A stretch of 64,000 nt of DNA from an uncultured Phycisphaeraceae bacterium. Its GTDB lineage: Bacteria; Planctomycetota; Phycisphaerae; Phycisphaerales; UBA1924. Below, piece after piece: positions 27,242 through 36,253 of the stretch. The translations under genes and the position numbers were made by a program. A model generated the notes under the pieces. That model was not told the DNA's origin. It ran no database searches and saw only the letters and a program-made list of their open reading frames with translations. The first letter of the stretch is position 1; the number at the start of each line of letters is the position of its first letter. The stretch lies in the NCBI GenBank assembly GCA_937899905.1, contig CALCCF010000089.1, positions 52,821-116,820 of the forward strand. Direction: 5' to 3'.

Positions 27242-28270
27242 CTAGCCGCCCAACGCCTTGATCGAACGCTCAAGCACCGCCAACGCGCCCCGCAAGTACA
27301 CTGCGTCGCCCTCGTGGTCGAGGTTGGCCGGAGCGGCCGCGGCCGCGATCAAGCGCTTGCAGTCCAGGAGCGGCTTGTAGTCGTCTTCAACCGGCAGCCC
27401 CGCCTCGCGACGGGCCCGTGCGATCATCCTCACCGGACGCAGACCTTCCATCCGCTCGGCACGCCCCCAGAACTGCCGCTCGAGATACAGCGCGTCCTCG
27501 CTCCAGTGGCCCGCGTGCACCATTCCGAGGTCGATCAGCGCGCACTTCTGGCCCTGGTGCCCATGCCCATTGTCCGACGGCTCACGCCACATCGCGTTGG
27601 CCGGGTGCAGGTCGCCGTGCAGCCAGGCGTTCATGGGCCGGGCCTTCCAGCTTGCCAGGGCCGCGGGCAGGAGCCGCTTGGCGTGCTTGAGCGCGTTGTT
27701 CCAGTGCTGGCTCTCGGGCAACGCACCGTCGTGCGCCATCTCGCGCGCCTCGGCATGCGCTTTGGCCCAATCGGGGTCGAACGGCTTGCCAGAGGGCTTC
27801 GAGCATCGCTCCGCGCGGATCTGGAAGTCCGCGGCCGCGTGCACCAAGGCCTCAAGCCCGTGGTGATCGAAGTGGTTGGCCACCGTCCCGCCCTCGAACC
27901 GCTCGGTGACAAGCCAGCAGAGGTCGTACGTGCCAAGATGATCGTCGGACGCGAGCACCCGAGGCGTGGTCAGGTTCGCGCAGTCCGCGTTAGTCCAGCC
28001 GCGCTTCCAGCAGTCGCCAAGAGCCGAAGCCCACCGCCGTTCTACAGGGCCGACCGGAACCTTGACCATGCACGGCACGGTCTGGCCGTCATCGAGTGCC
28101 CACGTGGAAAAACCCGTCGCCGAGCCGCCACGCTGCCAGCTCGTGCGGAACCACTCGATCTCGCCGAGCGATCGTCCCGCCGTTTTGTTGACAAGAGGAG
28201 CGAGCAAGGCCCCGAGCGCCAGCGGGTCGCTGGTGTCCAGGGCTGCCGCGTTGGGCTGCGGATCGGCCAT
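27242..28270 (-). CDS. Aminoglycoside phosphotransferase-family kinase-like protein
   Basis: The 342-residue protein has the APH/choline kinase fold. The catalytic-loop signature is WLHGDLHPANAMW, and the metal-binding Asp lies in CALIDLGMVHAGHW. An N-lobe with FSTWALDDGQTVPCMVKVPV precedes these. Relatives phosphorylate antibiotics, choline, homoserine or sugars; the substrate here cannot be told. Nothing in the neighbourhood supports a resistance role. A 158-base gap with an AT-rich stretch separates it from the Hc1-like gene downstream. Confidence 0.8.
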   Translation of the reverse strand: MADPQPNAAALDTSDPLALGALLAPLVNKTAGRSLGEIEWFRTSWQRGGSATGFSTWALDDGQTVPCMVKVPVGPVERRWASALGDCWKRGWTNADCANLTTPRVLASDDHLGTYDLCWLVTERFEGGTVANHFDHHGLEALVHAAADFQIRAERCSKPSGKPFDPDWAKAHAEAREMAHDGALPESQHWNNALKHAKRLLPAALASWKARPMNAWLHGDLHPANAMWREPSDNGHGHQGQKCALIDLGMVHAGHWSEDALYLERQFWGRAERMEGLRPVRMIARARREAGLPVEDDYKPLLDCKRLIAAAAAPANLDHEGDAVYLRGALAVLERSIKALGG

Positions 28271-28336
28271 CGCCAGGTGGCGCCTCCCTTGCCCGCTGGT
28301 GGTGCGTGCCGAGACCCCGCTGGGGCCGGGGTCGTC

Positions 28337-29083
28337 CTAACCCCCGCACGCCTTCACGAACACAGTGTACACGCCCAAACCCAGCGGTCCGTTTCCACTC
28401 TTCTCGGGGTGCCACTGGACGCCGGCATAGAACGGCCTCGAGGGCTCGTGGACGGCCTCGATCGTGCCATCCAGTGCCCTGGCCGCCACGGCCAGCCGCC
28501 CAGCGTCGGCGATCGCCTGGCGATGCCGGCTGTACGGCGATTGGCCCTCTGCGTCCAATAACAGTACCGCAGCGTCCTGAGCCACCCGCACCTCGTGCGG
28601 CGTGTGCCAGTGGGCCGCCCACGCCTCCCCGAGCGTGTCCGGCCGGTGCTGGTCGAGCGAGCCACCGGCCAGCAACGCCATCATCTGCATGCCGTAGCAC
28701 ACGCCCAGCACCGGCACTTCGGGCCGCGACTCCAACGCGTGCAGCAGGGCGGTGTCGTATCGCTGCCGTAGTGGCTCGACCGGCGTCACGCGCGGATCCG
28801 TAGGGCAGCCGAACGGCTCGGTGGCGGGATCGTCACCGCCGATGAGCAGCACGCCGTCAACCATCCCCAGTTGGTCGGGGATCTGCTCGGGCACCGGCGG
28901 GAGCACAATCGGCACGCCGCCAGCCGCCACGACCGCATCGACATACGACATCCGGCAGCACGCGCGCGGCTCGGTCTGGGTCGGACTACCGCCCGCGGGC
29001 GCGCGATCGACGTCGCCGGCGATGCCAATGACAGGCCGACCGCCACGACGACCGACGAAGCGACGTTTTCCTGGTTGGCCCAT
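28337..29083 (-). CDS. Class I glutamine amidotransferase-like hydrolase (peptidase C26, PuuD-like)
   Basis: The protein of 248 residues belongs to the gamma-glutamyl-GABA hydrolase group. The nucleophile Cys is in VLGVCYGMQMMALLAGGSL, and the His-Glu pair is in AGVQWHPEKSG. The early RPVIGIAGD and LIGGDDPATEPFG fit the fold. ATG 29083 has GGAGG upstream; a longer frame to 29326 overlaps the divergent gene and was rejected. Family members free glutamate from gamma-glutamyl compounds; the actual substrate is unknown. Confidence 0.88.
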   Translation of the reverse strand: MGQPGKRRFVGRRGGRPVIGIAGDVDRAPAGGSPTQTEPRACCRMSYVDAVVAAGGVPIVLPPVPEQIPDQLGMVDGVLLIGGDDPATEPFGCPTDPRVTPVEPLRQRYDTALLHALESRPEVPVLGVCYGMQMMALLAGGSLDQHRPDTLGEAWAAHWHTPHEVRVAQDAAVLLLDAEGQSPYSRHRQAIADAGRLAVAARALDGTIEAVHEPSRPFYAGVQWHPEKSGNGPLGLGVYTVFVKACGG

Positions 29084-29137
29084 GGTCGGCCTCCATGCCG
29101 ATGGTTCGGGTGTGCCCCGCCGGACTCGGGGCGGGAG

Positions 29138-29143
29138 TATGCT
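29138..29143 (+). promoter_or_regulatory. -10-like hexamer, leaderless gene at 29150
   Basis: TATGCT lies six bases before ATG 29150. There is no Shine-Dalgarno sequence. Confidence 0.4.
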
Positions 29144-29149
29144 GCGCCG

Positions 29150-30583
29150 ATGCCCACCAAACCGGTGATCCTTGCCCTCTTGGTCGCCATCGCGATCGTG
29201 CTGGCCTCGACCTGGCTCCTGCGTCCTCCATCGACCAGCGACGCCACCGGGCCGCAGCCGGTGCTTGACGTTGGCGCGGCGTCGATCGTGTCGCTTGAGG
29301 TACGCGGCGGTGATGCGGGCCTCCAACGCGTCGAACGCGCATCCTTCGGCTGGCTCTATCTCACCGATAGTGCGCCCCCATGGGCAGTCCAGGAAGGCCG
29401 GGCGCGAGCCGCCACTCGCATCCTCAGCGATCTGCAGGGCCGTCCGGTCGAGGACGACCCGGAGCTTGCGCCCATCGAGGCCACGCTCGTCATCGAGGAC
29501 GCCCGCGGCCGCAGCATATCGCTTGGCCTGCGGGAGCCGATGATCGGTGGTCGACGGGTCATCGACCGAGTTGACTCAGACGGCACGGTCCAACGCTTCG
29601 CCATCGACGAACCGCTGTACGAAGCGTTCGTCGGGACCGGTCTAGCGCAGTGGCGCGACGAGGGCGTGCTGGGAACGCTGCCCGGGCGCGCGGCCAGGAT
29701 CGAGCTCGCGCGCGGTGAGTCGAGGCTCGACCTGGCGCGCGTCGAGGGCACGTGGTCGGTGCGCGCACCGATCGCGACACGCGCCGATGCGTCGGCCATC
29801 AACGACCTGCTGGAAGCGTTGGTCCGTATGCGTGTGGAGCGCTTCGATGAGCCACCACCACCGATGGTCGGCGCGCAAGACCCCGTTACAATCACGATTG
29901 AGGCGACCGTGACCACGCCCGGCGATGCGGACACGCCACCGCAGCGCGCTGTCGAACGCCTAGTACTCGTGCTAAACGGCGCCGCCGATACAAGCGGCCG
30001 GCTCACACTCGTCGGCGCAACGAGGCAGCGCGAACGGAGGGCCGCGGGCGCGACGGTTGAGGATCTCGGGACCACGTACGTCGCGATCGATCTGGAACCA
30101 TTGCAGCAAGTTGCGCTCGAGCCACGCGGCTATGTCGCTAAGACCGCGCTTGAGGGCGATGCGAGCCTCATCGCCTCGCTCACGCTCAACGACCGCACGT
30201 ACGTGCGCACGGGCACGGGCTGGGCCGAAGGCGAACGGGCCGTGCCAGATGACCGGGCCGCCGCGCTCGACGCGCTCGCAGTGCTGCTGGCAGAGAAGGA
30301 CATGTCGGGCGTCGAGCTTACCGACCAGCCGCAGCCGCTGGGCCGCCCGAGTGCGCCCGTATCCATCGTCGCGCGCACCATTACGGGCGAGGCCATCGAA
30401 CCCGCGGGCGGCGTCTCGGTCGTTGTCATCGACAACCCTGGTGCCGCTTCGGGCGTGCTCGTCGTCGGCGGTGGTGTCACGCGCGAGTACCTAGACGAGG
30501 AGAGCCTCGCCGTTGGGCGCGCAACGCTGGTGCTTGGCCAGAGCGATAGCGGGCCGGCCGAGCCACAACCCGGCGATCAGTAG
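29150..30583 (+). CDS. DUF4340-like membrane-anchored protein
   Basis: This protein of 477 residues starts at ATG 29150, which gives an N-terminal membrane helix (KPVILALLVAIAIVLASTWL). The body has repeated beta-rich units, for example SIVSLEVRGGDAGLQRVERA and ARIELARGESRLDLARVEG. These resemble the repeats of DUF4340 proteins, which often accompany gliding or ABC-type complexes. No such partner is present, so the role is open. The final seven bases overlap the convergent neighbour. Confidence 0.7.
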   Translation: MPTKPVILALLVAIAIVLASTWLLRPPSTSDATGPQPVLDVGAASIVSLEVRGGDAGLQRVERASFGWLYLTDSAPPWAVQEGRARAATRILSDLQGRPVEDDPELAPIEATLVIEDARGRSISLGLREPMIGGRRVIDRVDSDGTVQRFAIDEPLYEAFVGTGLAQWRDEGVLGTLPGRAARIELARGESRLDLARVEGTWSVRAPIATRADASAINDLLEALVRMRVERFDEPPPPMVGAQDPVTITIEATVTTPGDADTPPQRAVERLVLVLNGAADTSGRLTLVGATRQRERRAAGATVEDLGTTYVAIDLEPLQQVALEPRGYVAKTALEGDASLIASLTLNDRTYVRTGTGWAEGERAVPDDRAAALDALAVLLAEKDMSGVELTDQPQPLGRPSAPVSIVARTITGEAIEPAGGVSVVVIDNPGAASGVLVVGGGVTREYLDEESLAVGRATLVLGQSDSGPAEPQPGDQ

Positions 30584-31656
30584 CTGCTGGAAACCATCTT
30601 GGTGGCACGTTCGCGGATGCCGTCGAGCAGCTCGCGCACCTCGGCAGCCATCTGGCTGTTGGGGAACTCGGCGATGATGCGCTCGCCGTGGTTGGCTGCC
30701 TCGATCCACCGCTTGTCACGGACGGCCAGCTTGAACTTCGCGCCGAGGTTATCCCGTGCCTTGCCGATGACGCCGCGCGCCACCTCGCGGAACGGTGCGG
30801 CCTCGTCCTCGGTCAGGTGCTGGTCGAGCCGCTTAAGCAGCTCCATCGCCTCGTCGACGCGCTCGTCCTCGGCGGCTTCCAAGAACTGACGCTCAAGGTC
30901 CACCTTGAATCGCTCGACCTCGCGACGAATCCGCTCGGGCGCGTTCTGCGCGCGCGGCGTATCTGGGAATGCGCGGGCGATTCGTGCGGCCTCGCGCTGG
31001 GCCTCGTCCCACTGGCGGTGCAGCACAAGATCTTCGAGCTGGGACATCGCCGCGGCAAGCTGGTGCTCGAGCGTCACGAGGCGGGCGCGATCGATACGCC
31101 GGCGGAAGTCCTCGGCGTCCTGGCGGTAGCCAAAGCGGTCGGCGAGTTCGCTGGAGAGCACCAGCGCCGCGTCCCAGTCCTCCGCGGCGATGTCTTCCTC
31201 GATCGCACGGCGAAGCAGCGTGCGCTCGCGGGAGCGGTGCAGCACGCGGCGCGCGTCGTCGCTGAGCGCGGCTTGCTCGCCGAGCGAACGCAAGGCGAGC
31301 GTGGTGGCGTTGAGGTCTTCGCGGGTCTTGCGGACATCGCGGACGAGGTACACCAGCCCTACCGACGCGGGCGCGAGGACGACCGCGAGCACCATCGCCA
31401 GCAGCCCAGCAACGCCCAGGCTCTCAGGCACGGCGAGTCCCGCGATCGGAGCCTGGGTTTCGGCGGCTTCGACGACTCCGTTGTCTGGTTGCAGCACCCA
31501 GAGCACGACCGCGGCGAGCCCGAGCGCGAACACGGAGCCGTGGGCGAGCAGCACGAGCCCCAACGGGCCCCGCGACTTGCGGATCGTCGGATTGGGCTCC
31601 GGGCCAGCGCCGGGGTCTTGTTGTTGGTCCTGCTTTTGGTCGCGGTGCTGGTCCAT
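30577..31656 (-). CDS. Membrane protein with C-terminal helical repeats
   Basis: The 359-residue protein has a Gln/Asp-rich N-terminus (MDQHRDQKQDQQQDPG) and two membrane helices (about 31-58 and 78-104). A long helical domain with TPR-like units follows, for example AEDWDAALVLSSELADRFGY and KRWIEAANHGERIIAEFPNS. A strong GGAGGG lies upstream of the ATG. The repeats suggest a protein-interaction scaffold on the cytoplasmic side. I cannot assign a process. Confidence 0.75.
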   Translation of the reverse strand: MDQHRDQKQDQQQDPGAGPEPNPTIRKSRGPLGLVLLAHGSVFALGLAAVVLWVLQPDNGVVEAAETQAPIAGLAVPESLGVAGLLAMVLAVVLAPASVGLVYLVRDVRKTREDLNATTLALRSLGEQAALSDDARRVLHRSRERTLLRRAIEEDIAAEDWDAALVLSSELADRFGYRQDAEDFRRRIDRARLVTLEHQLAAAMSQLEDLVLHRQWDEAQREAARIARAFPDTPRAQNAPERIRREVERFKVDLERQFLEAAEDERVDEAMELLKRLDQHLTEDEAAPFREVARGVIGKARDNLGAKFKLAVRDKRWIEAANHGERIIAEFPNSQMAAEVRELLDGIRERATKMVSSSY

Positions 31657-31823
31657 CGTCGGCCCTCCTTGCCGGCTCGATGCGCCCCCTCCGATTTCAC
31701 TATAACGGACGGCGGGGCGATCTGATTCATACTTTGTCCGAACAAACGCGCGGAGGTTTCGGTCGCCAGTCGATCACGAGTGGCCAGGGTCGGTGGGTGT
31801 TCGCACCGTGGTTGGCTGCGGGT

Positions 31824-31829
31824 TACACT
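31824..31829 (+). promoter_or_regulatory. -10-like hexamer, leaderless MBL gene
   Basis: TACACT lies five bases before ATG 31835, with no ribosome site in between. Confidence 0.4.
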
Positions 31830-31834
31830 GCCGC

Positions 31835-32512
31835 ATGGAGCCGATCGACATCAGTGGACGCATGCCCGAGGGCTCCGACGACGCCCGGCTGTGGGCGTCG
31901 CCCTTGGGGCCGTACCAGACCAATTGCTACGTGTACTCGCCGGACGGCAAGGCCTGCTGGATCATCGATCCTGGCATGGGGCCGGGCGATGTCATCGAGC
32001 ACGTGCGATCCGCTGGCCTTTCGGTCGAGGCGATCGTGCTGACGCACGCGCACTCGGACCACATCATGGGCATCGACGAGGTGATGTCCGCGTTTCCCGA
32101 GACGCCGCTGTGGATCCACTCTGCGGAGGAAGACTGGCTGAGCGATGCGGCGCTCAACCTGAGCGCCGCGTTCGGCGCTCCGTACAGCGGGCCGGCGCCG
32201 ACGCGTCTGCTCGCGCACGGCGACACGCTCACGATCGAGGGAGAGGCCTGGGAAGTTCGTCACACGCCGGGGCATAGCCCGGGGAGCTGCTCGTTCATCG
32301 CGCCGGGGGCGCGCGTCGCGATCGTGGGCGACACACTGTTTAGCGGCAGCATCGGGCGCACCGACCTGCCCGGCGGCGACTTTGAGCAGCTCGCCGACAG
32401 CATCCGCCGCGAGTTGTACGGCCTCGACGCAGACTGCCTGTGCCTTCCAGGGCACGGGCCGTCGACGACCGTTGGGCAAGAGCGCCAGCACAACCCGTTC
32501 GTGCGGCGCTGA
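31835..32512 (+). CDS. MBL-fold metallohydrolase (glyoxalase II-like)
   Basis: The protein of 225 residues is a metallo-beta-lactamase-fold hydrolase. It has the full metal site: THAHSDH, HTPGHSPGS, the Asp in AIVGDTLFSG, and the final LCLPGHGPST. The short YQTNCYVYSPDGKACWIIDP start is typical of the hydroxyacylglutathione hydrolase-like group, which act on thioesters or persulfides. ATG 31835 was chosen over an upstream in-frame GTG at 31793 because the family begins near LGPYQTNCY and a -10-like element lies directly before it. Confidence 0.88.
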   Translation: MEPIDISGRMPEGSDDARLWASPLGPYQTNCYVYSPDGKACWIIDPGMGPGDVIEHVRSAGLSVEAIVLTHAHSDHIMGIDEVMSAFPETPLWIHSAEEDWLSDAALNLSAAFGAPYSGPAPTRLLAHGDTLTIEGEAWEVRHTPGHSPGSCSFIAPGARVAIVGDTLFSGSIGRTDLPGGDFEQLADSIRRELYGLDADCLCLPGHGPSTTVGQERQHNPFVRR

Positions 32513-32548
32513 GCGATCGCGTTCGGCGGATACCGCTCGATGAAGTCA

Positions 32549-32586
32549 CAAACCGGGACCGACCCGTGAGGGCCGGCCCCGGTTTG
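32549..32586 (-). terminator. Long 3' hairpin downstream of the serine protease
   Basis: Two 17-base arms around a four-base loop occupy the gap between convergent genes. On the plus strand two A-C mismatches occur, but in a minus-strand RNA both become G-U pairs, so the hairpin is fully paired in the protease transcript. There is no U-tract, so it may protect the 3' end or act with a factor instead of terminating on its own. Confidence 0.5.
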
Positions 32587-32623
32587 CTCCAAGGAGGGGA
32601 CGATCGTGTCCGTTCGCGTCGGC

Positions 32624-34813
32624 TCAGCAGCCGGCGTCGAACTCGTTCTGGAACTCCAGGAAGTCGAACAGGGTGAGGTCGCCGTCGCCGTCGAAGTCGG
32701 CACTGAGGTCGCCCGTGTTGAACGCGTTCTGGAAGGCCAGGAAGTCGAAGATGTTCAGCTCGCCGTCGCCGTCAAAGTCTGCACGGCAGCCGCCGCACTC
32801 GAGGCCGAGGATCTCGAAGGCGTCGATGGCGATCTCGAGGATCGAGTCGTTGGGCGTGTCGCCCGCGGTGAAGCGCACCTGAACCTGGCTCGTGAGGTCG
32901 ACGAAGTCGGCGACCGTCCAATTGGCGCGGACCCACTGGCCGCCATCGGCGTCGTGGCTCACGCTCTCGAGTTGCGTCCAGCTTGCGCCGGAGTCGTCGG
33001 AGATCTCGACGATCAGCCGATCCGGATCGGCGATGCCGCCGGCCTGGTCATCGTTGAAGAAGTAGCGTGCGTAGCTGAGCACCGCGTTCGCTGGTGCGCT
33101 CGAGAGATCGAGGACCGGCGAGGTGAGCACGGCCGGACCACCGTCGAGGTCGATGCCGTCGGTGGTGCCGGTCAGGAAGGCTCGGCCCGAACCGTCGAAG
33201 TCGGCGGCGGGTGCGCCGCGTCGGCCGTTGGGAACACCAATCTGCCAGCCGCCCTCGTCGACGCCGGTTGCGTCGGTCTGCCAATCGGGCGCCGCTTGGA
33301 AGTCCTCCTGGGCGACGGTGATCACGTCGGTCGCCGAGAGCGCGTCGTAGGCCAGGCCCGGGGCGGACGAGGGCTCGATGACCTCATCACCGTCGGTCGT
33401 GGCGCGGACGTAGTACTCGGCGATCTGGCCGCAGTCGAGCGCCGGGAGTGTTGCCTCGTACTGGTCGCCACCCAACGGGGTGAGCGCGGCCGAGATGAAC
33501 GCGCCGCCGTCGACCGCGTAGAACAGCTCGGCCGAGCCGGGGTCGAGCGTGCCATCGAGTTCGGTGATCGTCACCGGGAAGCTGAAGGGAACGCCGGGCG
33601 CGACGAGGTCGAGGTCGGGCGCGGAGATCTCGATGCCCTGGATTGGCGGGCAGCAGACGCCGCGAGGGTTGGCCAGCGCGTCCTGGAACTCCGGACGGTC
33701 GATGGCCGTGCCGTTGTTGCCCGAAGTGGCGCCGCAGCCGGCGTGTGTGTGCACGCCGATTGCGAGGCCGGTGGTCTCGTCGAGCACGGGCGAGCCGGAG
33801 TTGCCGCCCGTGGTGTCGGTCTGGTAGGAGATGCCAAAGCCGCTCTTGGCCACGAACGGGCCGAGGTGGGTCTTCTGAACCTGGTTCCACTGGGGCGGCA
33901 CACCGCTGCCGGTCGAGCCGTAGCCGGTGATGCGGATATCGCCGGTGGAGGACGGGGCCGAATCAGCGAGCACGTAGAACTCGCCCTGGGCCTGGCCGGC
34001 GGTCAGGCCGGTATCGCTGTTGGGGAATGTGCCGAAGTAGGCCCAGTCGTTGCCGACGCCCTGGCCGCCGTTGCTCTGCATCGACGTGTCATCGACGGGG
34101 TACTGGTCCTCAGGAGCGGCGAAGACGATCGAGCCGCTACCGGTGCTCAGGGGAACGTTGAACTCGACGACATCGGCCGCGAACGTGCAGTGGCCGGCGG
34201 TGATGAAGCACTTGGCGCAGTCGTCGATGATCCACGCCGTGCAGCCCACCGGAAGCAGGCGCGCGTTGCGCGGATCGCTCGAAAGCTGGCGATCGTCGGT
34301 CGGTCCGCAGATGCTGTCGAAGCCGCCGCCCTCGGAGAAGCCGCTGCCGGCGGTGACGCGATCGATGACGACGCGGCCCACGGCATCACCCGGACGCGCG
34401 AGGACTTCGACCAGGAGCTCATTGCCGTTGAAGTACGCCGAGGAATGCTTCCACTGCTCGAGCGTCATGCTGTTGAGGTTCTGATCGTGGTTATCGTGCA
34501 GGCTCGTGACGCGGATGCGCATCGAGTTGGGCAGGGACGTCGCCTCGGCATCGAAGCGGACGCGGCTCCAGCCGGCGCCGGGCGCCGACACGGTGGCCGA
34601 GAAGATGACCTCTTCGGCACCGCCGGCGGGGCCGGGCAGGCCGAGCGGGCCGCTGTCGATGAAGCTGGGCACGTCGTACTGCTGCAACGGGTCGGCGACC
34701 TGGGCCTGCGCCGTCGAAGCCAGTCCGACAACGCCGCCACACACGCAAGCCATCATGGCTGCGGCTACACCACTGCGACGCACACGCGTCGACACTCGAT
34801 CGATGTTGATCAC
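32624..34813 (-). CDS. Secreted trypsin-like serine protease with dockerin-like tail
   Basis: This protein of 729 residues starts at GTG 34813 behind AGGAG, which places a signal peptide (VAAAMMACVCGGVVGLAS) at the N-terminus. The chymotrypsin-fold triad is visible as His208 (CFITAGHCTF), Asp256 (GNDWAYF) and Ser339 (GGNSGSPVLDE). A beta-rich middle and a jelly-roll-like domain follow. The end is a double calcium-loop tail (CRADFDGDGELNIFDFLAFQ, then DFDGDGDLTLFDFLEFQ) closing with DAGC. It is probably an exported, surface-associated protease. Confidence 0.9.
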   Translation of the reverse strand: MINIDRVSTRVRRSGVAAAMMACVCGGVVGLASTAQAQVADPLQQYDVPSFIDSGPLGLPGPAGGAEEVIFSATVSAPGAGWSRVRFDAEATSLPNSMRIRVTSLHDNHDQNLNSMTLEQWKHSSAYFNGNELLVEVLARPGDAVGRVVIDRVTAGSGFSEGGGFDSICGPTDDRQLSSDPRNARLLPVGCTAWIIDDCAKCFITAGHCTFAADVVEFNVPLSTGSGSIVFAAPEDQYPVDDTSMQSNGGQGVGNDWAYFGTFPNSDTGLTAGQAQGEFYVLADSAPSSTGDIRITGYGSTGSGVPPQWNQVQKTHLGPFVAKSGFGISYQTDTTGGNSGSPVLDETTGLAIGVHTHAGCGATSGNNGTAIDRPEFQDALANPRGVCCPPIQGIEISAPDLDLVAPGVPFSFPVTITELDGTLDPGSAELFYAVDGGAFISAALTPLGGDQYEATLPALDCGQIAEYYVRATTDGDEVIEPSSAPGLAYDALSATDVITVAQEDFQAAPDWQTDATGVDEGGWQIGVPNGRRGAPAADFDGSGRAFLTGTTDGIDLDGGPAVLTSPVLDLSSAPANAVLSYARYFFNDDQAGGIADPDRLIVEISDDSGASWTQLESVSHDADGGQWVRANWTVADFVDLTSQVQVRFTAGDTPNDSILEIAIDAFEILGLECGGCRADFDGDGELNIFDFLAFQNAFNTGDLSADFDGDGDLTLFDFLEFQNEFDAGC

Positions 34814-35004
34814 GGTCCACTCCTGGAGTCTGCTCGGGCCCACGAACGCCCGAATAAGTCAGTACAAACCCGTCCCTGGCCCCAGCGCTTCCCTTATCGC
34901 CGGGGCCGACATGACCTCTACGCCGACCCCAAGATGGCCGTTTCACGCCATCGATGGCTTGGATGATCGGGGAAACCCAGCAACTTGCGATGCCACCTTG
35001 CCGG

Positions 35005-35010
35005 TATAGC
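35005..35010 (+). promoter_or_regulatory. -10-like hexamer, leaderless gene at 35016
   Basis: TATAGC lies five bases before ATG 35016. The intervening AAGGC is too close to the ATG to serve as a normal ribosome site. Confidence 0.35.
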
Positions 35011-35015
35011 AAGGC

Positions 35016-35435
35016 ATGGCCGCTCACGAAACGCCTGAATCCACGATCCGACGGATCCGCTTGCTGCGGGCGATCATGCTCTGGGGGCTGCGTCTGGTGG
35101 GCCTCGCCGTGCTCGTGCGCGGGATCTACCTGTGCGTCAATCGTGTGGCTTTCGGCCTTTCGCAAGGGCAGTTGTCGCGCGGCTGGGATGCCTACATGGG
35201 TGTGGGCGAGGGGCACCTGCTGGCCGCGGGGATCGCGGCGACCTTGGTTGGTCTCGCGTTGCTGTTGCTCGCACGCCAACTCAGTCGGATGGTCATCGCA
35301 ATGCCAGATCTCGGTTGCCCGGCGTGCGCCCACACGGGCGAGGTCGACAACAAAGGCCGGTGCCTCGAGTGCGGTTGGCGGCTGGAGACCGCCAAACCGG
35401 AAGGGGCCGATAGTTCCTCGTCGTCGCTGGGGTGA
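35016..35435 (+). CDS. Small membrane protein with C-terminal zinc ribbon
   Basis: The 139-residue protein has two or three membrane helices (about 19-45 and 70-93). A cytoplasmic zinc ribbon made of GCPACAHTG and GRCLECGW follows, then a Ser-rich end. The same ribbon style is seen in the genes at 51338 and 53353. Function is unknown. It is transcribed away from the serine protease across a 200-base gap. Confidence 0.75.
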   Translation: MAAHETPESTIRRIRLLRAIMLWGLRLVGLAVLVRGIYLCVNRVAFGLSQGQLSRGWDAYMGVGEGHLLAAGIAATLVGLALLLLARQLSRMVIAMPDLGCPACAHTGEVDNKGRCLECGWRLETAKPEGADSSSSSLG

Positions 35436-35564
35436 AACCCCAGAACACGATATTGCGGCATCCGTTTTCGGTGGCGCAACGTACGCTCACTCGGGAACAA
35501 AGCCGGGCTGAGCAACGATCTCCAAGCCCACGAATCGACGAGGACACGCGAGAGGAGAGAACAG

Positions 35565-36179
35565 ATGAAGGCACGCGCGATCGCTATCGCAACACTGGCA
35601 CTCGCAAGCACCGCTCTGGGCCAAGAGGTCTGGTCCGGCTACGACTTCGAATTCGTCAAGCCCGACGGCGCCGACTGGACCATCCCGCAGTTCCAGGATC
35701 GCATCACCGATACGGTCTGGCTCACGCGTCAGACAGCCGAGGGCCTGTTCAACATCGCGATCGAGTCGGAGTACTCGACGCTGGTCAGCCCGATCGGCAC
35801 AGAGTGGGCTTTTGGTACGACCGCCGACATCGACTCGCTGGAGTTTGACTGCTGGGAGTGCATCACCGACTCGAACCCACGCGCGCTGGTCGACACGAAC
35901 GCGGTCGTCCACCTCATCGATGAGAACATCTACATCGACATCCGCTTCACATCTTGGTCGTGCTGCCGCCAGGGCGGCTTCTCGTACGTGCGCGGCGTTG
36001 AGCCGACGGGCTGCCGCGCGGACATCGACGGCGACGGCGACCTGACCATCTTTGACTTTCTGGGGTTCCAGAACCTCTTTGATGCCGGCGACCTCGCGGC
36101 GGACTTCGACGGCGACGGCAGCCTGACGATCTTCGACTTCCTGGCGTTCCAGAACGAATTCGACGCCGGCTGCGGATAA
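35565..36179 (+). CDS. Small secreted protein with dockerin-like tail
   Basis: ATG 35565 is preceded by GAGAGGAGAG and starts a 204-residue protein with signal peptide MKARAIAIATLALASTALGQ. The ~120-residue globular part (WSGYDFEFVKPDGADWTIPQ) is not a family I recognise. It is followed directly by Cys and two calcium-type loops (DIDGDGDLTIFDFLGFQ, DFDGDGSLTIFDFLAFQ), ending DAGCG. The small module may be a beta-sandwich that is displayed or retained through the tail. Confidence 0.8.
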   Translation: MKARAIAIATLALASTALGQEVWSGYDFEFVKPDGADWTIPQFQDRITDTVWLTRQTAEGLFNIAIESEYSTLVSPIGTEWAFGTTADIDSLEFDCWECITDSNPRALVDTNAVVHLIDENIYIDIRFTSWSCCRQGGFSYVRGVEPTGCRADIDGDGDLTIFDFLGFQNLFDAGDLAADFDGDGSLTIFDFLAFQNEFDAGCG

Positions 36180-36253
36180 ACCCATACTCCGGAGATCCCG
36201 CTCCGTGGCAATAACGGTTCCTCCGCCTCGTTTCGCGCGCGAGGAGGATCGCC

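Noticed and set aside
27242..28270. APH-type kinase as an antibiotic resistance gene
   Set aside because: The fold is shared by many metabolic kinases, and neither context nor transfer signs support resistance.
32640..32760. Repeated GAAGTCGAA-type DNA as short direct repeats or a CRISPR-like array
   Set aside because: The repeats are codon-level echoes of the two DxDGD...FDFL loops; there are no regular spacers, and the same echo occurs in each tail-encoding gene.
32606..34966. 786-codon open frame antisense to the serine protease
   Set aside because: It is opposite the catalytic triad and dockerin-like loops, with no signal peptide or domain of its own.
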